Of a stretch of DNA of 64,000 bases, positions 1-7,361 are shown piece after piece. Each line of letters opens with the position of its first letter. Position 1 is the stretch's first letter. The DNA is taken from positions 3,100,001 through 3,164,000 of the forward strand of contig NZ_CP045118.1 in the NCBI RefSeq assembly GCF_009189165.1, written 5' to 3'. A program made the translations under genes and the position numbers. Origin of the DNA: Pseudomonas sp. SCB32. GTDB taxonomy: Bacteria; Pseudomonadota; Gammaproteobacteria; Pseudomonadales; Pseudomonadaceae. Below the pieces are notes generated by a model. The model saw only the letters and a program-made list of their open reading frames with translations. It did no database searches and had not been told where the DNA came from.

Positions 1-922
1 TTTCCACAAAAGCCCGCAGGCTCTCCTCGGTTCGGCGCCGAACTTGGAATACCCGCTCACTTTCCTTGCCCAGCTCGCGGACCAGATGGGATAGGTAACG
101 CAGCTCGTCTGACTTCAGATACTGGGATGCCGGACGTGCCAAGATCGAGCGGATTTGTTCACGGAACTCAGTGATTCGATTCTGATCACAGAGCAACTGA
201 TAGAAGCCATCGAAGGCCTGTCCGGCATCGGTCTGGATCAGTTCCCCTTCATGCTCCATTAGCGCCTTCACCACCTCACCGCGCCCAGACTCCGACTCGA
301 TCATGCGGATCCGCATGAGCTGATCGAGTTGACGAATTTCGTCCTCCAACCGACGAAAGTCGCCCGTGAGCACTGACGTCAATTGATACAGCCCCCGGAT
401 ACGCTCACGTTGCTCCGGCGCGCTCAGTTCCGGCATATCGCCCATCCGCAAGCGCTCAATTTCCCAATCGAGTTCCTGCCGGCGGGCAGTTAGTAGAGTG
501 ATTCGCTCTTCCGGGTTTGGGCTCAGGGCGACAGCCAAATTCCGTACAGCATCTTGCACAATACGTAGGTGCGAGGCCGTGGCATTACTGTCTCGCTGAT
601 CCAGGCTTTGGGCAAAGCGCAGTGCCAACTCAAAAGCATCGGTTCGGGTGAGCTTGTCATCAAGCTCACGTAACCAGCCCGCCTGGATCCATTGGCGCAG
701 ATAGGTGCCTGCGTTGTCGTGAAGGCCATAGGCCTCCTGCCAAATCGGCAGCTCCGCCTCGAGCGCGACACGTGCTTTCCCGAACGGCGCTTCGCTGTCT
801 TGAGTGAAGAGGTTATTAATGAAGGCAAGAATAATGGACGCATTCTCAGCGCGTAGCAGACGCCACGCCGCATGCTCGGAGAGCAATCGCCTAAAACGCG
901 CCTGCTGCTCGTGCAAGCTCAT
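1..922 (-). CDS. jetA: Wadjet component JetA (DUF3375), 5' part only
   Basis: An uninterrupted minus-strand frame begins at the ATG at 922-920 (MSLHEQQARF...) and stays open to base 1, giving the first 307 residues. The family usually has about 480-500. Typical DUF3375 features are visible: the N-terminal AWRLLRAENASIILAF segment, the middle PEERITLLTARRQELDWEIERL stretch (quoted in part), and the later QTDAGQAFDGFYQLL and EFREQIRSILARP segments. In the Wadjet plasmid-defence system JetA is the MukF/kleisin-like subunit of an SMC-type complex with JetB and JetC, working with the nuclease JetD. Those partners would lie downstream on this strand, beyond the left edge, so whether the system is complete cannot be told here. 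The call rests on recalled family sequence, not a search. Confidence 0.88.
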   Translation of the reverse strand, partial: MSLHEQQARFRRLLSEHAAWRLLRAENASIILAFINNLFTQDSEAPFGKARVALEAELPIWQEAYGLHDNAGTYLRQWIQAGWLRELDDKLTRTDAFELALRFAQSLDQRDSNATASHLRIVQDAVRNLAVALSPNPEERITLLTARRQELDWEIERLRMGDMPELSAPEQRERIRGLYQLTSVLTGDFRRLEDEIRQLDQLMRIRMIESESGRGEVVKALMEHEGELIQTDAGQAFDGFYQLLCDQNRITEFREQIRSILARPASQYLKSDELRYLSHLVRELGKESERVFQVRRRTEESLRAFVE

Positions 923-1277
923 CGACACCTCCTTGTGTATCGAATTACGTCAGGTGCTGGTCTCAGAGGTGCTCCAGCACTCCACGCACACCATATCTGG
1001 AAAACATGCTGAGTTTCAGTAGGTCAGATAGCCACACCATGGCTTATCCTGCTGATTAGTTCCAGCACCATCCGTGCATCTGCTTCCGTCAGCAGCCACT
1101 CGACGAGGCGGTGAGAAGCATACCGCGACAATTCGGGAGCCTGCGCCGTCATCATGACGAGGCAAGATGCTGCGCAGTGATTGTCAGACTAAGTGGCCGC
1201 TGGGGTACAAGAAGAGTCTAGAGGCAGCGGTGAAGGCCCGCGAGTAAGCTTATTTGGGAACGGCTGGTATTGACGGG
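923..1277. other. Gene-free gap upstream of jetA
   Basis: About 355 bases with no supportable gene. It must hold the promoter of jetA (transcribed leftwards). A 26-codon plus-strand frame at 1167-1247 (MLRSDCQTKW...) could be a remnant but has no clear ribosome site or family. Confidence 0.5.
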
Positions 1278-1310
1278 AAAATAAAAAGCCCCATCGATTG
1301 GGGCTATTTT
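1278..1310 (-). terminator. Rho-independent terminator of the mqs-like operon
   Basis: Perfect 7-bp stem AGCCCCA / TGGGGCT (1287-1293 with 1299-1305) and a 5-base loop. On the minus strand it is followed by a T-rich run (complement of 1278-1286). It starts directly after the stop codon of the last gene of the toxin-antitoxin unit. The other side is also T-rich, so it may work both ways. Confidence 0.8.
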
Positions 1311-1711
1311 TATTCGGATTCGGTTTCGACTAGCTCCACCCCGAATGATTTGGTGAAGGACTTTCCGTTTATTGTTATGGAGAGATTGTAGTCTCCATCT
1401 TTCTCAATCTTAATGTTCTGGAATTTTCCGGCAATGGTCATGGTGCCTTTGTGTTCGTCTGAATTTGGTATTTCTGCGTGAGCAAGCACTTCGCTATCCG
1501 GAATGCTTACCTGTATGTTAATACTATAAGGGCCATCGGCTTCATAGAACTCTGCGTAACAGGCAAGGGTTAATAGTCCGTAGCTTTCGCCTGGATTCTT
1601 GTGTATAACTATAGTTCCCGGAAATATTCCGGTCATAGTGAACTTTTGATCGACTTCTAATCGAACGTCGCTCGCAAGGATTATTGCAAAGGAAGATGGT
1701 AGCTTTTTCAT
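1310..1711 (-). CDS. Small DUF6941-like protein, third gene of the TA unit
   Basis: A 133-residue protein starting MKKLPSSFAI. I chose the ATG at 1711 over the upstream TTG at 1729, because the ATG lies two bases beyond the antitoxin stop, which fits translational coupling. The sequence looks like a beta-rich single domain with a VRLEVDQKFTMTGIFPG motif and a late GDYNLSITINGK stretch. This resembles the DUF6941 family of small beta-sandwich proteins, but the match is by eye and tentative. It has no signal peptide, membrane segment or catalytic motif that I can see. Its place at the end of an MqsR/MqsA-like operon suggests an accessory role. The region is much more AT-rich than the right half of the window, a sign of horizontal transfer. 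Confidence 0.65.
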   Translation of the reverse strand: MKKLPSSFAIILASDVRLEVDQKFTMTGIFPGTIVIHKNPGESYGLLTLACYAEFYEADGPYSINIQVSIPDSEVLAHAEIPNSDEHKGTMTIAGKFQNIKIEKDGDYNLSITINGKSFTKSFGVELVETESE

Positions 1712-1712
1712 G

Positions 1713-2360
1713 CTAATAAAGGTCGCCAAAAATTAATGCGCGATTTTTTTCAGAGCGCTGTGGCAGTTGTGCAACCTGAGATATGCCGCAGAACGAAAGT
1801 GCAGCCTCCGAAACCTCTGCTACTTTTTCGAAAAATGCAGAGAATGGTGCTCTGGGACGGTGTTCGCCGGTTGCAGAGCATGGTGCTGTATGAGGCGTCA
1901 CCTGCAGGAATATCTCTGTTGTGATCTTAGTGGCCAGTTCTCGTGTTGACTTGTATTCTTTAAGCGTTGCAAGGAGTTCTGGCTTGTCATCTAGAAGCCT
2001 AAGTAGGCTATCTACCGCAACACTCTGGTTGATTCTGCCTGACTCATACTTGGCAAATGCAATTCCACCGCCCCCGATTATTTTGGAAGCGTCTTTTTGA
2101 TTAAGCTTAAGTTTTTTTCTTATTTTGAGAACTTCGTTGGTAGTTAAGAGCCCATCAACAGTGCGCCTGAAGTCAATTACAAGAGTTTTATTTCGCTTTG
2201 ATTGCTCGCTGTCTGCAAGGCTGGTATTGCAGGTTGAACAAATCGAGTGTTCAAAGCTATCAATGGTGAACGTCACATTTTTATAGCTGCTGGTAGAGCT
2301 ATAAAAATTTGGGATAAGGTGCCCGCTCATGCAGACTGGGCAAACTTTGTATTCACTCAT
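1713..2360 (-). CDS. MqsA-family antitoxin with C-terminal extension
   Basis: A 215-residue protein. Residues 7-10 (CPVC) and a later CSTC pair form the zinc-binding N-terminal domain of MqsA-type antitoxins, which neutralises the toxin. Residues about 75-130 (LLTTNEVLKIRKKLKLNQ, then GGGGIAFAKYESGR) are the Xre-type helix-turn-helix that binds the operon's own operator. E. coli MqsA has 131 residues; the extra 70 or so here (rich in S, A and F) are not explained by the family. The start codon overlaps the toxin stop in a TAATG arrangement, so the two are translationally coupled, with the toxin first as in E. coli mqsRA. Confidence 0.82.
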   Translation of the reverse strand: MSEYKVCPVCMSGHLIPNFYSSTSSYKNVTFTIDSFEHSICSTCNTSLADSEQSKRNKTLVIDFRRTVDGLLTTNEVLKIRKKLKLNQKDASKIIGGGGIAFAKYESGRINQSVAVDSLLRLLDDKPELLATLKEYKSTRELATKITTEIFLQVTPHTAPCSATGEHRPRAPFSAFFEKVAEVSEAALSFCGISQVAQLPQRSEKNRALIFGDLY

Positions 2361-2776
2361 TATTTTGACTCATGAAAAGAAACAAACATCACAACATCGC
2401 CCGTTCCTGAAAGAAAGAATTTCAGATATAGGCGAATTCCGCCGCTGTAGGAGCGCTTGTTATCGACATGCCTATAGTTGATGACATAGCTGTCGCATGC
2501 GATCCAAGGGCTGTGCGGGCTAGTCTGGCACCACTCTGAATCATGGTAGTGAGCAGAGGAGAGCGCGTTGAGCGCGAGACTGACGTCTTCGGTATCCATC
2601 GATAGATGTGCAACATCCTGTTGGCAATCCTTCGTAACGAGCATGATTCTTTGCGCTGCTTTGCCCACCTTCTTAATCTCCGAAAGATCATAGCAAGCAC
2701 CGCCGGCGATCTTGCGCTCAGCATCAGTTGGCTTTGAGCTCGTTGGATGCGGAGGCAGGGTTCTAGTTTTAACCAT
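2360..2776 (-). CDS. MqsR-like toxin
   Basis: A 138-residue protein starting MVKTRTLPPH. The C-terminal half has the MqsR layout: a YDLSEIKKVGKAA helix, an ALNALSSAHYHDSE segment, and a final YLKFFL...VMFVSFHESK strand pair matching the YLKL/VSFKEK ending of E. coli MqsR. MqsR is a ribosome-independent mRNA endonuclease of the RelE fold that cuts at GCU/GCA sites. Catalytic Lys, Tyr and Gln cannot be assigned with certainty by eye. An upstream TTG at 2818 would add 14 residues. The ATG at 2776 is preferred; it lies inside a short palindrome that may be the operator. It is followed directly by the MqsA-like gene. Confidence 0.75.
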   Translation of the reverse strand: MVKTRTLPPHPTSSKPTDAERKIAGGACYDLSEIKKVGKAAQRIMLVTKDCQQDVAHLSMDTEDVSLALNALSSAHYHDSEWCQTSPHSPWIACDSYVINYRHVDNKRSYSGGIRLYLKFFLSGTGDVVMFVSFHESK

Positions 2777-2782
2777 TATGGT
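2772..2782. promoter_or_regulatory. Possible MqsA operator palindrome
   Basis: ACCAT-T-ATGGT, a perfect 5-bp inverted repeat within AACCATTATGGTAA. It overlaps the toxin start codon. E. coli MqsA binds AACCT/AGGTT palindromes in front of mqsRA, so the resemblance is suggestive. No second copy was found nearby. Confidence 0.35.
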
Positions 2783-3006
2783 AAAAAAATCCAGTGAAGC
2801 TAGCCGGTAAGTGGTCAAAAAATGAGCAAGACGGGCGGGAGGGCTCCTGGTCTCCTGACCCTAGCTCGTAAGGACGCGGCAATCTGCACCGTGACCTCCA
2901 TGTCGCTTAGGCATTTTGCCATCGTAGGGTGCCATTTTTCAAAGGTCCTTGCTAAGACGCCAATTTCCCCACTCCGCATGAGCAATGGAAGCTCTCAACA
3001 GTGCCA

Positions 3007-3548
3007 CTAGTTCGGCTCGATCAGCTGCGCGCCCTGGTTCCGAATGTTCCCGATGCCTGGGGAGGATATGCGGTAGGCCATGAAGTCCTGCTGACTGAGC
3101 GCTATGGCCTCGCAGGCCGATTTCAGTGGCGTCTCCAGCGACAACTAGGTCACCCACTGCCCTGGCGCCAGGATGACCGGCATTCAGCGGCGGATCGCCT
3201 CCACCGGCCTTGGCCTTCACGGGCTCCCTCTTGTTCCACTCGAACCGCCCTTGCTGGCGACAGGTCGCGCCGGTCCCGGACCACATCCGCCACATGGGCT
3301 TCGTCGGCGCCTCTCGCTCCGGCCGTTGACGCTCTTCTGCGGCGGCTTCGCCTGCTTCCACCGGAAAGAATCAACCCCAACTGGCGACACGACTTCCAGT
3401 TCTCCTGCCTCATTCAGGACCACCATGGGCACAAGATCGGTCGGCGCGACGTTGCAGGCGCGATTGATCCGGGGGCCGGAGTTCCGCGCCCCGATATGCC
3501 GGTACCGCTCCATCGCTGCTTCTAGTGGAGTGCATATCGACCGCACAT
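3007..3548 (-). pseudogene. Decayed SRAP (YedK/HMCES-type) gene
   Basis: Pieces of a SOS-response-associated peptidase are spread over all three minus frames. The start reads MCGRYALH and then a stop. A shifted frame gives ERYRHIGARNS and NVAPTDLVPMVVLNEAGELE. Another gives GRFEWNKREPVKAKAGG. A third gives MPVILAPGQWVT, a stop, and then SLETPL and GNIRNQGAQLIEPN before the terminal stop at 3009-3007. The order matches intact SRAP proteins, which carry the catalytic Cys2 (present here), the NVAPT turn and the FEW glutamate, and which crosslink abasic sites in single-stranded DNA. At 542 bp it is shorter than a full gene of about 670 bp, and it needs several frameshifts and stop read-throughs. 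It cannot make an active protein. Confidence 0.8.
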
Positions 3549-4103
3549 ATAGCGGTTTTCCTCGTGTAGGTTGAGGGGGTTCTGGTTGCCCAGAACGGGC
3601 GAGAAGGGGAGGTAGATCGGGTCGCTCCCCAGAGATGAAATAGGCCCCTAAAAAATCAGGGCCTTGAATAGTGGTAAAAAGCGAAGAGATCGAAGTCTGC
3701 GGCAGTTACCGTTCGACGGTTTCAAGGCCTTCACCAATTATCGCAAGGGCAACGGCAAAGCCATCCGGGATGCCTGGCAGCCGTTCTTGGTGTTATACCA
3801 GCGTCGCCGAAGCACTGGTGGCCAGGACGTTAGCAACGTCCAAGGCGCTCAACAATCACGACTGCAACTTCATAAGCCCCAAGCTGCAACGTCAGACGGA
3901 ATCGATCGATTCCAGCAACGGCGCTAGCAGCAGGGGAGTGGTGGGCAGTCGATCATTGGGTCCAGTGGAGGAACGTCGTCACGATACCTGAGGCCCGAAT
4001 AGTGCCATCCACTCCCGTCCAGTTAAGTGGATAAAATGCAATGGAAAGCTAAGCTGGCTTGGGCTACCGCTGTTATCAAAATACAGCGCATGAGGGCACC
4101 GCG
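3549..4103. other. Gene-poor stretch after the SRAP remnant
   Basis: About 555 bases with no convincing gene. It contains a 6-bp stem (AGGCCC 3642-3647 with GGGCCT 3659-3664) around an A-rich loop that could be a terminator on the minus strand. Short overlapping plus frames at 3664-3991 have no ribosome site or recognisable domain. Confidence 0.5.
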
Positions 4104-4334
4104 ATGCACCTGATCACGGATAGGTCTGGCCCAATCAGTTACATTCATCCGAACGGGGCGAGGGCCCTGATTGACTTCTCTTGGGGAGATCCAGGTGATC
4201 TAGTGCCATACGAGGTGCTAGTGAAGGTTGCTAACAAAATTGTCTGCTCGGCCTCGGGACCGTGGAAATGCTTTGCCGACGCACGTCGATATGGCATCGA
4301 AATGGCGACTGCTTGGTGTGGGCGCCACCATTGA
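4104..4334 (+). CDS. Small hypothetical protein
   Basis: A 76-residue frame beginning MHLITDRSGPISY. A GAGG sequence sits about 9 bases before the ATG, which decides this start over the upstream TTG at 4059. The protein is soluble-looking, with a central DFSWGDPGDLVPYEV stretch and several aromatic residues near the C-terminus (GPWKCF, TAWCGRHH). I do not recognise a family. It is followed after 13 bases by another small gene, so 4104-4778 is probably one transcription unit. Confidence 0.5.
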   Translation: MHLITDRSGPISYIHPNGARALIDFSWGDPGDLVPYEVLVKVANKIVCSASGPWKCFADARRYGIEMATAWCGRHH

Positions 4335-4347
4335 TGAGGAACCTGAG

Positions 4348-4569
4348 ATGTCATTGGATTACTCGACCCAACGGCTTCGTGTGACATTTGCTGAGTTGGC
4401 ATTCCGCAGTGAGTCGATTGCGCTGGTGCTCGACCAAGCGCGACAAGAACTACCAACTGGGTACGCTGCGAATATTGCTGACGTCATCGCGCTGTTGAAG
4501 GACGATGCTGAGAAGCTCAGAACGCTTGCTGAGCGAACTCAAGATGGTCACATACAGGTGCTGGATTGA
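4348..4569 (+). CDS. Small hypothetical protein, helical
   Basis: A 73-residue protein beginning MSLDYSTQRL, with AGGA about 7 bases before the ATG. It is predominantly helical and charged. The C-terminal half (ALLKDDAEKLRTLAERTQDG, then HIQVLD) resembles the end of the next gene product (LEQDADTLEIFV, then EIHEGRVVRSL), so the two look like diverged paralogues. Its stop overlaps the TTG start of the next gene. No known domain was recognised. Confidence 0.6.
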   Translation: MSLDYSTQRLRVTFAELAFRSESIALVLDQARQELPTGYAANIADVIALLKDDAEKLRTLAERTQDGHIQVLD

Positions 4570-4778
4570 ATGCAGCAGAGTTGCAGATGCTCCAGGCTCT
4601 GCGGACAACGTCGTTCAACAACGCCTCTGTGGCTGATCGACTTAAGTCATTTGCCACCATGGTGCCGGAGCTGGATAAAGAGCTCCGGACCATGGCTTCC
4701 CAACTGGAGCAGGATGCCGATACGCTGGAAATCTTCGTGACGGAAATTCACGAAGGCCGGGTGGTTCGCTCGCTCTAA
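4566..4778 (+). CDS. Small hypothetical protein, paralogue-like partner
   Basis: A 70-residue protein starting at a TTG (MNAAELQMLQ) that overlaps the previous stop, which suggests coupled translation. An ATG at 4587 is an alternative. It is helical and acidic, with a SQLEQDADTLEIFVTEIHEG motif similar to that of the upstream protein. Two related short helical proteins in tandem could form a heteromer, but no function can be assigned. Confidence 0.55.
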   Translation: MNAAELQMLQALRTTSFNNASVADRLKSFATMVPELDKELRTMASQLEQDADTLEIFVTEIHEGRVVRSL

Positions 4779-4921
4779 TCGGAACCGCTAAATCGGATTC
4801 ATTCCTCCCGTTTCGCCGAGCGTTTTGACCACGTTGCTGAATCCACAATCCAACGCGGACATTTGCACGCCCTATGCTTCCATCGGAAGCGTTGCGTTGA
4901 TCAGCTCAGCGATTTGTGGTG

Positions 4922-6043
4922 TTAGACCGACACCCATTTTTGCTCCAGCTTTTCTCTGAGATGGATCGCCAGCTCTTTCCTTCTTCCACGCCCATCAAGC
5001 AGTTCGAGGTATTGGATGTATGGACTAGCGAAGTAGGCGGGATACAAGGCCTGAAACTCTCGAAACTGCAGACTGGTCCCTTCACGCTCGACAATCGTGA
5101 CGTTGCTGCCTTTTGACGCGGGCCTCATATTCAGGGCTGCTGCCAGAATGGCCGCATACCCAGGTGGAACGATGATTTCAGCTGAATCTATGCTGGTGAG
5201 CAAAGGAGCATAGAGGTTCGCTGCCGCAGCTCCGGAAAATGCCCAAGGACAGTCTAATCCAGACTCTCTGATCAAGTAGGCAAGGCGCTCGATCAGCATG
5301 CGAGGGTTTTCGACAAAGACGTACCCGCGGCTTCTGCATACACTTTTCTGTTGCCAATGTGCAGCCCAGTCATCCAAGAGCAGTCCAGGCTGAACAAGCC
5401 TGCGCCGCTTATTTCTACCTGCGCCTTGCGTCTCACACCACTCGCGACGTTCTAGCTCTTGGAGAACAACAGAGCAGGTGTAGGTGGAGGCCTGTGAGTA
5501 ACCTGCGAGGTCAGTACCTGCTACCCACTGAAAGGCGTTTTTGAGCAGTCCATGTACTGCGCCTTCACGGGCTTCTGTGAATAAGTCAATTGGGTGTGAG
5601 TGGGCTGGCGACTTCGAAGGGCGCTCAATGTTGATGAGTATTTTCTCCGTACGCAGAAAAAGGCTCCCGCTGCGTTCGAAGAAGGCGTAACCCTTACCTT
5701 TGAGTGCTGACTTTGCTCCAGGACTGAGATGATCTGCGGCGACCAATTTTACGAGGTTTCCTGCCTTTGCCGTTTCCGGGCACAGGTCTAGCTGATCCAG
5801 GTGCCAGCTCATCCGATGGATATCCCGAGGATACGCTGCTCGGATGACCGCAACCGCAACAATTACAGGTTCTCCAACCCCGTCGATTTCGAACAGGTCA
5901 TCAAGGCGCTCCGAGGTGATTAGCATGGAGCGCGCTTCTAGTTTTACGCCGCTGTCAAAGGCCTCTATCAGCGCCTGCCTCACTAGGCCAAGCATCTCTC
6001 GCACGAAGCGCGATTGCTGCTGATTATTCGAGGAGTTCGCCAT
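4922..6043 (-). CDS. AbiEi-type regulator/antitoxin, apparently orphan
   Basis: A 373-residue protein if started at the ATG at 6043 (MANSSNNQQQ); a TTG at 6079 would add 12. The middle holds a winged-helix segment (LLKNAFQWVAGTDLAGYSQA, then VVLQELERREWCE). The C-terminal half has the RLAYLIRESG...WAFSGAAAANLYAPLL pattern seen in type IV AbiEi-family antitoxins. AbiEi proteins repress their own operon by binding inverted repeats, and counteract the nucleotidyltransferase toxin AbiEii. No AbiEii gene follows: the next 140 bases on this strand are empty. A strong palindrome with GATTAGCT half-sites lies just upstream and is the expected type of operator. Family assignment is by eye. Confidence 0.68.
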   Translation of the reverse strand: MANSSNNQQQSRFVREMLGLVRQALIEAFDSGVKLEARSMLITSERLDDLFEIDGVGEPVIVAVAVIRAAYPRDIHRMSWHLDQLDLCPETAKAGNLVKLVAADHLSPGAKSALKGKGYAFFERSGSLFLRTEKILINIERPSKSPAHSHPIDLFTEAREGAVHGLLKNAFQWVAGTDLAGYSQASTYTCSVVLQELERREWCETQGAGRNKRRRLVQPGLLLDDWAAHWQQKSVCRSRGYVFVENPRMLIERLAYLIRESGLDCPWAFSGAAAANLYAPLLTSIDSAEIIVPPGYAAILAAALNMRPASKGSNVTIVEREGTSLQFREFQALYPAYFASPYIQYLELLDGRGRRKELAIHLREKLEQKWVSV

Positions 6044-6091
6044 CACAGATGTGGTCACCCAGATTGATTGGCTAGCCAAACGACAGGGCCA

Positions 6092-6146
6092 GATTAGCTA
6101 AAATCCTATGATTAGCTGTACAGCTAATCAAGGTGAAATAGCTAAT
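6092..6146. promoter_or_regulatory. Palindromic operator cluster upstream of the AbiEi-like gene
   Basis: Bases 6110-6129 are a perfect 20-bp palindrome, GATTAGCTGTACAGCTAATC. A further half-site GATTAGCT occurs at 6092-6099 and an AGCTAATT at about 6139-6146. Three or four copies of one 8-mer in 55 bases, directly before a predicted autoregulatory protein, make this a likely operator. Confidence 0.7.
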
Positions 6147-6220
6147 TAAGGTGCGGCAGATATCTGTGCTCCAACGGTCCTTCAGGCGCTTAGGCAGCGA
6201 TCTCTAGGCACCAAGCTCAG

Positions 6221-6409
6221 GTGGCGGAGGTCGCCGCGAAACCGCAGCGCCAACATGATGCTGCATGGGATCGGTACTACCAAGCTCCACGTGGGGGCGA
6301 CAACTGGAAGACCGATCAGCAAATGGTCGAGTGCCAGAATCACAGGCTCACGGCCAGGCGTGAGCTTGAAGATAAGTGGGCCGCTGGAGAGATTGCTTTA
6401 GGAAACTGA
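6221..6409 (+). CDS. Small hypothetical protein
   Basis: A 62-residue frame with GTG start (MAEVAAKPQR), divergent from the AbiEi-like gene and downstream of its operator. It is hydrophilic, with a DAAWDRYYQAPRGGDNW stretch and a basic C-terminal helix. A terminator with a T6 run follows at about 6477-6506, which supports it as the end of a plus-strand transcript. No family recognised; the start is uncertain because the ribosome site is weak. Confidence 0.45.
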   Translation: MAEVAAKPQRQHDAAWDRYYQAPRGGDNWKTDQQMVECQNHRLTARRELEDKWAAGEIALGN

Positions 6410-6476
6410 GGGAACGATCGAATCCGAATCTGCTTTTGGTAAGTTTCTCCTGTTAGGTGGCCCGAGACGTGCAAAA

Positions 6477-6506
6477 GGCCGGATCGATTGGGGCGGTCTT
6501 TTTTAT
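6477..6506 (+). terminator. Terminator with T-run
   Basis: A GGCCG / CGGTC stem (6477-6481 with 6494-6498, one G-U pair) followed by TTTTTT. Confidence 0.5.
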
Positions 6507-6584
6507 TTTCGCCTGTTAGAGCAGGGTGGTTGGTCCGGCGGTACTTGGCCCCTGAGTTTTGAAACCTCGCCCTCTGAATGAGGG

Positions 6585-6610
6585 GAAAAAAGGGCGGCCC
6601 GAAGGCCGCC
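6585..6610 (-). terminator. Strong hairpin terminator
   Basis: Perfect GGCGGCC / GGCCGCC stem (6593-6599 with 6604-6610) around a 4-base loop. On the minus strand it is followed by six T. It implies a minus-strand transcript ending here, and the only frame just upstream is the 29-codon one at 6627-6716. Confidence 0.8.
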
Positions 6611-6626
6611 AAGGCACAGGGTTGCT

Positions 6627-6716
6627 CTAACGAGCACCGGACTTTCGCCCAGTATCCTGCACTGGCTGCTCACACGGCACAGCGCGGATTCTTTTGAAAA
6701 CGGCCTCCCAAGTCAT
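6627..6716 (-). CDS. Possible 29-residue ORF before a terminator
   Basis: An ATG at 6716 opens a 29-residue frame (MTWEAVFKRIRAVPC...) that stops 16 bases before the strong minus-strand terminator. There is an in-frame stop shortly upstream, so it is not simply the tail of a long gene. The ribosome site is poor. It could be a short peptide, the end of a decayed gene, or chance. Confidence 0.25.
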   Translation of the reverse strand: MTWEAVFKRIRAVPCEQPVQDTGRKSGAR

Positions 6717-6884
6717 CACACCCTAAATATCGATGCTCAGCAGATTGAGCAATCTCTGTAGAGGGGGATGAGGCTACGCCACGTGCACAGCGCATCTGGT
6801 ATTCATTCGGTCGCGCGATGCCCATCAATTGCATTCCATCGGTTCTATGCCGATAGCCTGATTGTGAGTGTGACTTTGCGAAAT

Positions 6885-6909
6885 CAGCCCCCCATTGAGT
6901 GGGGGGCTG
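6885..6909. terminator. GC-rich hairpin, possible bidirectional terminator
   Basis: Perfect 10-bp stem CAGCCCCCCA / TGGGGGGCTG with a 5-base loop. T-runs on either side are weak, so termination is uncertain. Confidence 0.4.
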
Positions 6910-7002
6910 GAGAAGCGCTGGTGATCGAAGATGGGCAGCACTTGCTGGTGTTTGGCAAGTGCTCTGGAAAGTTTGCCTGAGGCGAGTCGCTTGAAGGTGA
7001 CT

Positions 7003-7170
7003 ATGAAGTCGACATTTCAGTTGTGGGGTTTGCTGAGTTCAATCTCTGGGCTCTCCGTAGGAGCCATGCACATGGCGTTTCACATGGTGACCAACGGCAT
7101 GCACGTTGCTGAGGTCCTCCTGTTCCATCCAAGTGTTTCGTCTCTCTGGCTTTCGGCTGTTTGGTGGTGA
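7003..7170 (+). CDS. Possible small hydrophobic protein
   Basis: A 55-residue frame starting MKSTFQLWGL with AAGGTG four bases before the ATG. The first 45 residues are hydrophobic enough for one or two membrane segments (LLSSISGLSVGAMHMAF, VAEVLLFHPSVSSLWL). No family recognised. It may be spurious. Confidence 0.3.
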   Translation: MKSTFQLWGLLSSISGLSVGAMHMAFHMVTNGMHVAEVLLFHPSVSSLWLSAVWW

Positions 7171-7361
7171 CCGATCCGTGTGGTTTGGACGGCCTGCAGT
7201 TTGATGGCTGCGGCGTCACCACCCACGCCCCAATCAAGTCGCTATGAGCATTGCCGAGTATTCGGATTGCAGTGCGGAAGACCATGCCAGTATGGTCGAG
7301 ACAGAGTGTTGTCGCTCGATTGTTGTCGAAGTGATCAGTCAATTTTTCCCGGAAGAATGGC

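Noticed and set aside
804..1022. Plus-strand 72-residue frame over the jetA start
   Set aside because: It is antisense to the jetA 5' end, has no ribosome site and no recognisable domain.
2939..3574. Several overlapping frames of 87-174 residues on both strands
   Set aside because: They are frames of the SRAP remnant or their antisense; each piece matches only in fragments.
6340..6612. 90-residue minus frame
   Set aside because: It runs through two terminator hairpins and has no ribosome site or family.
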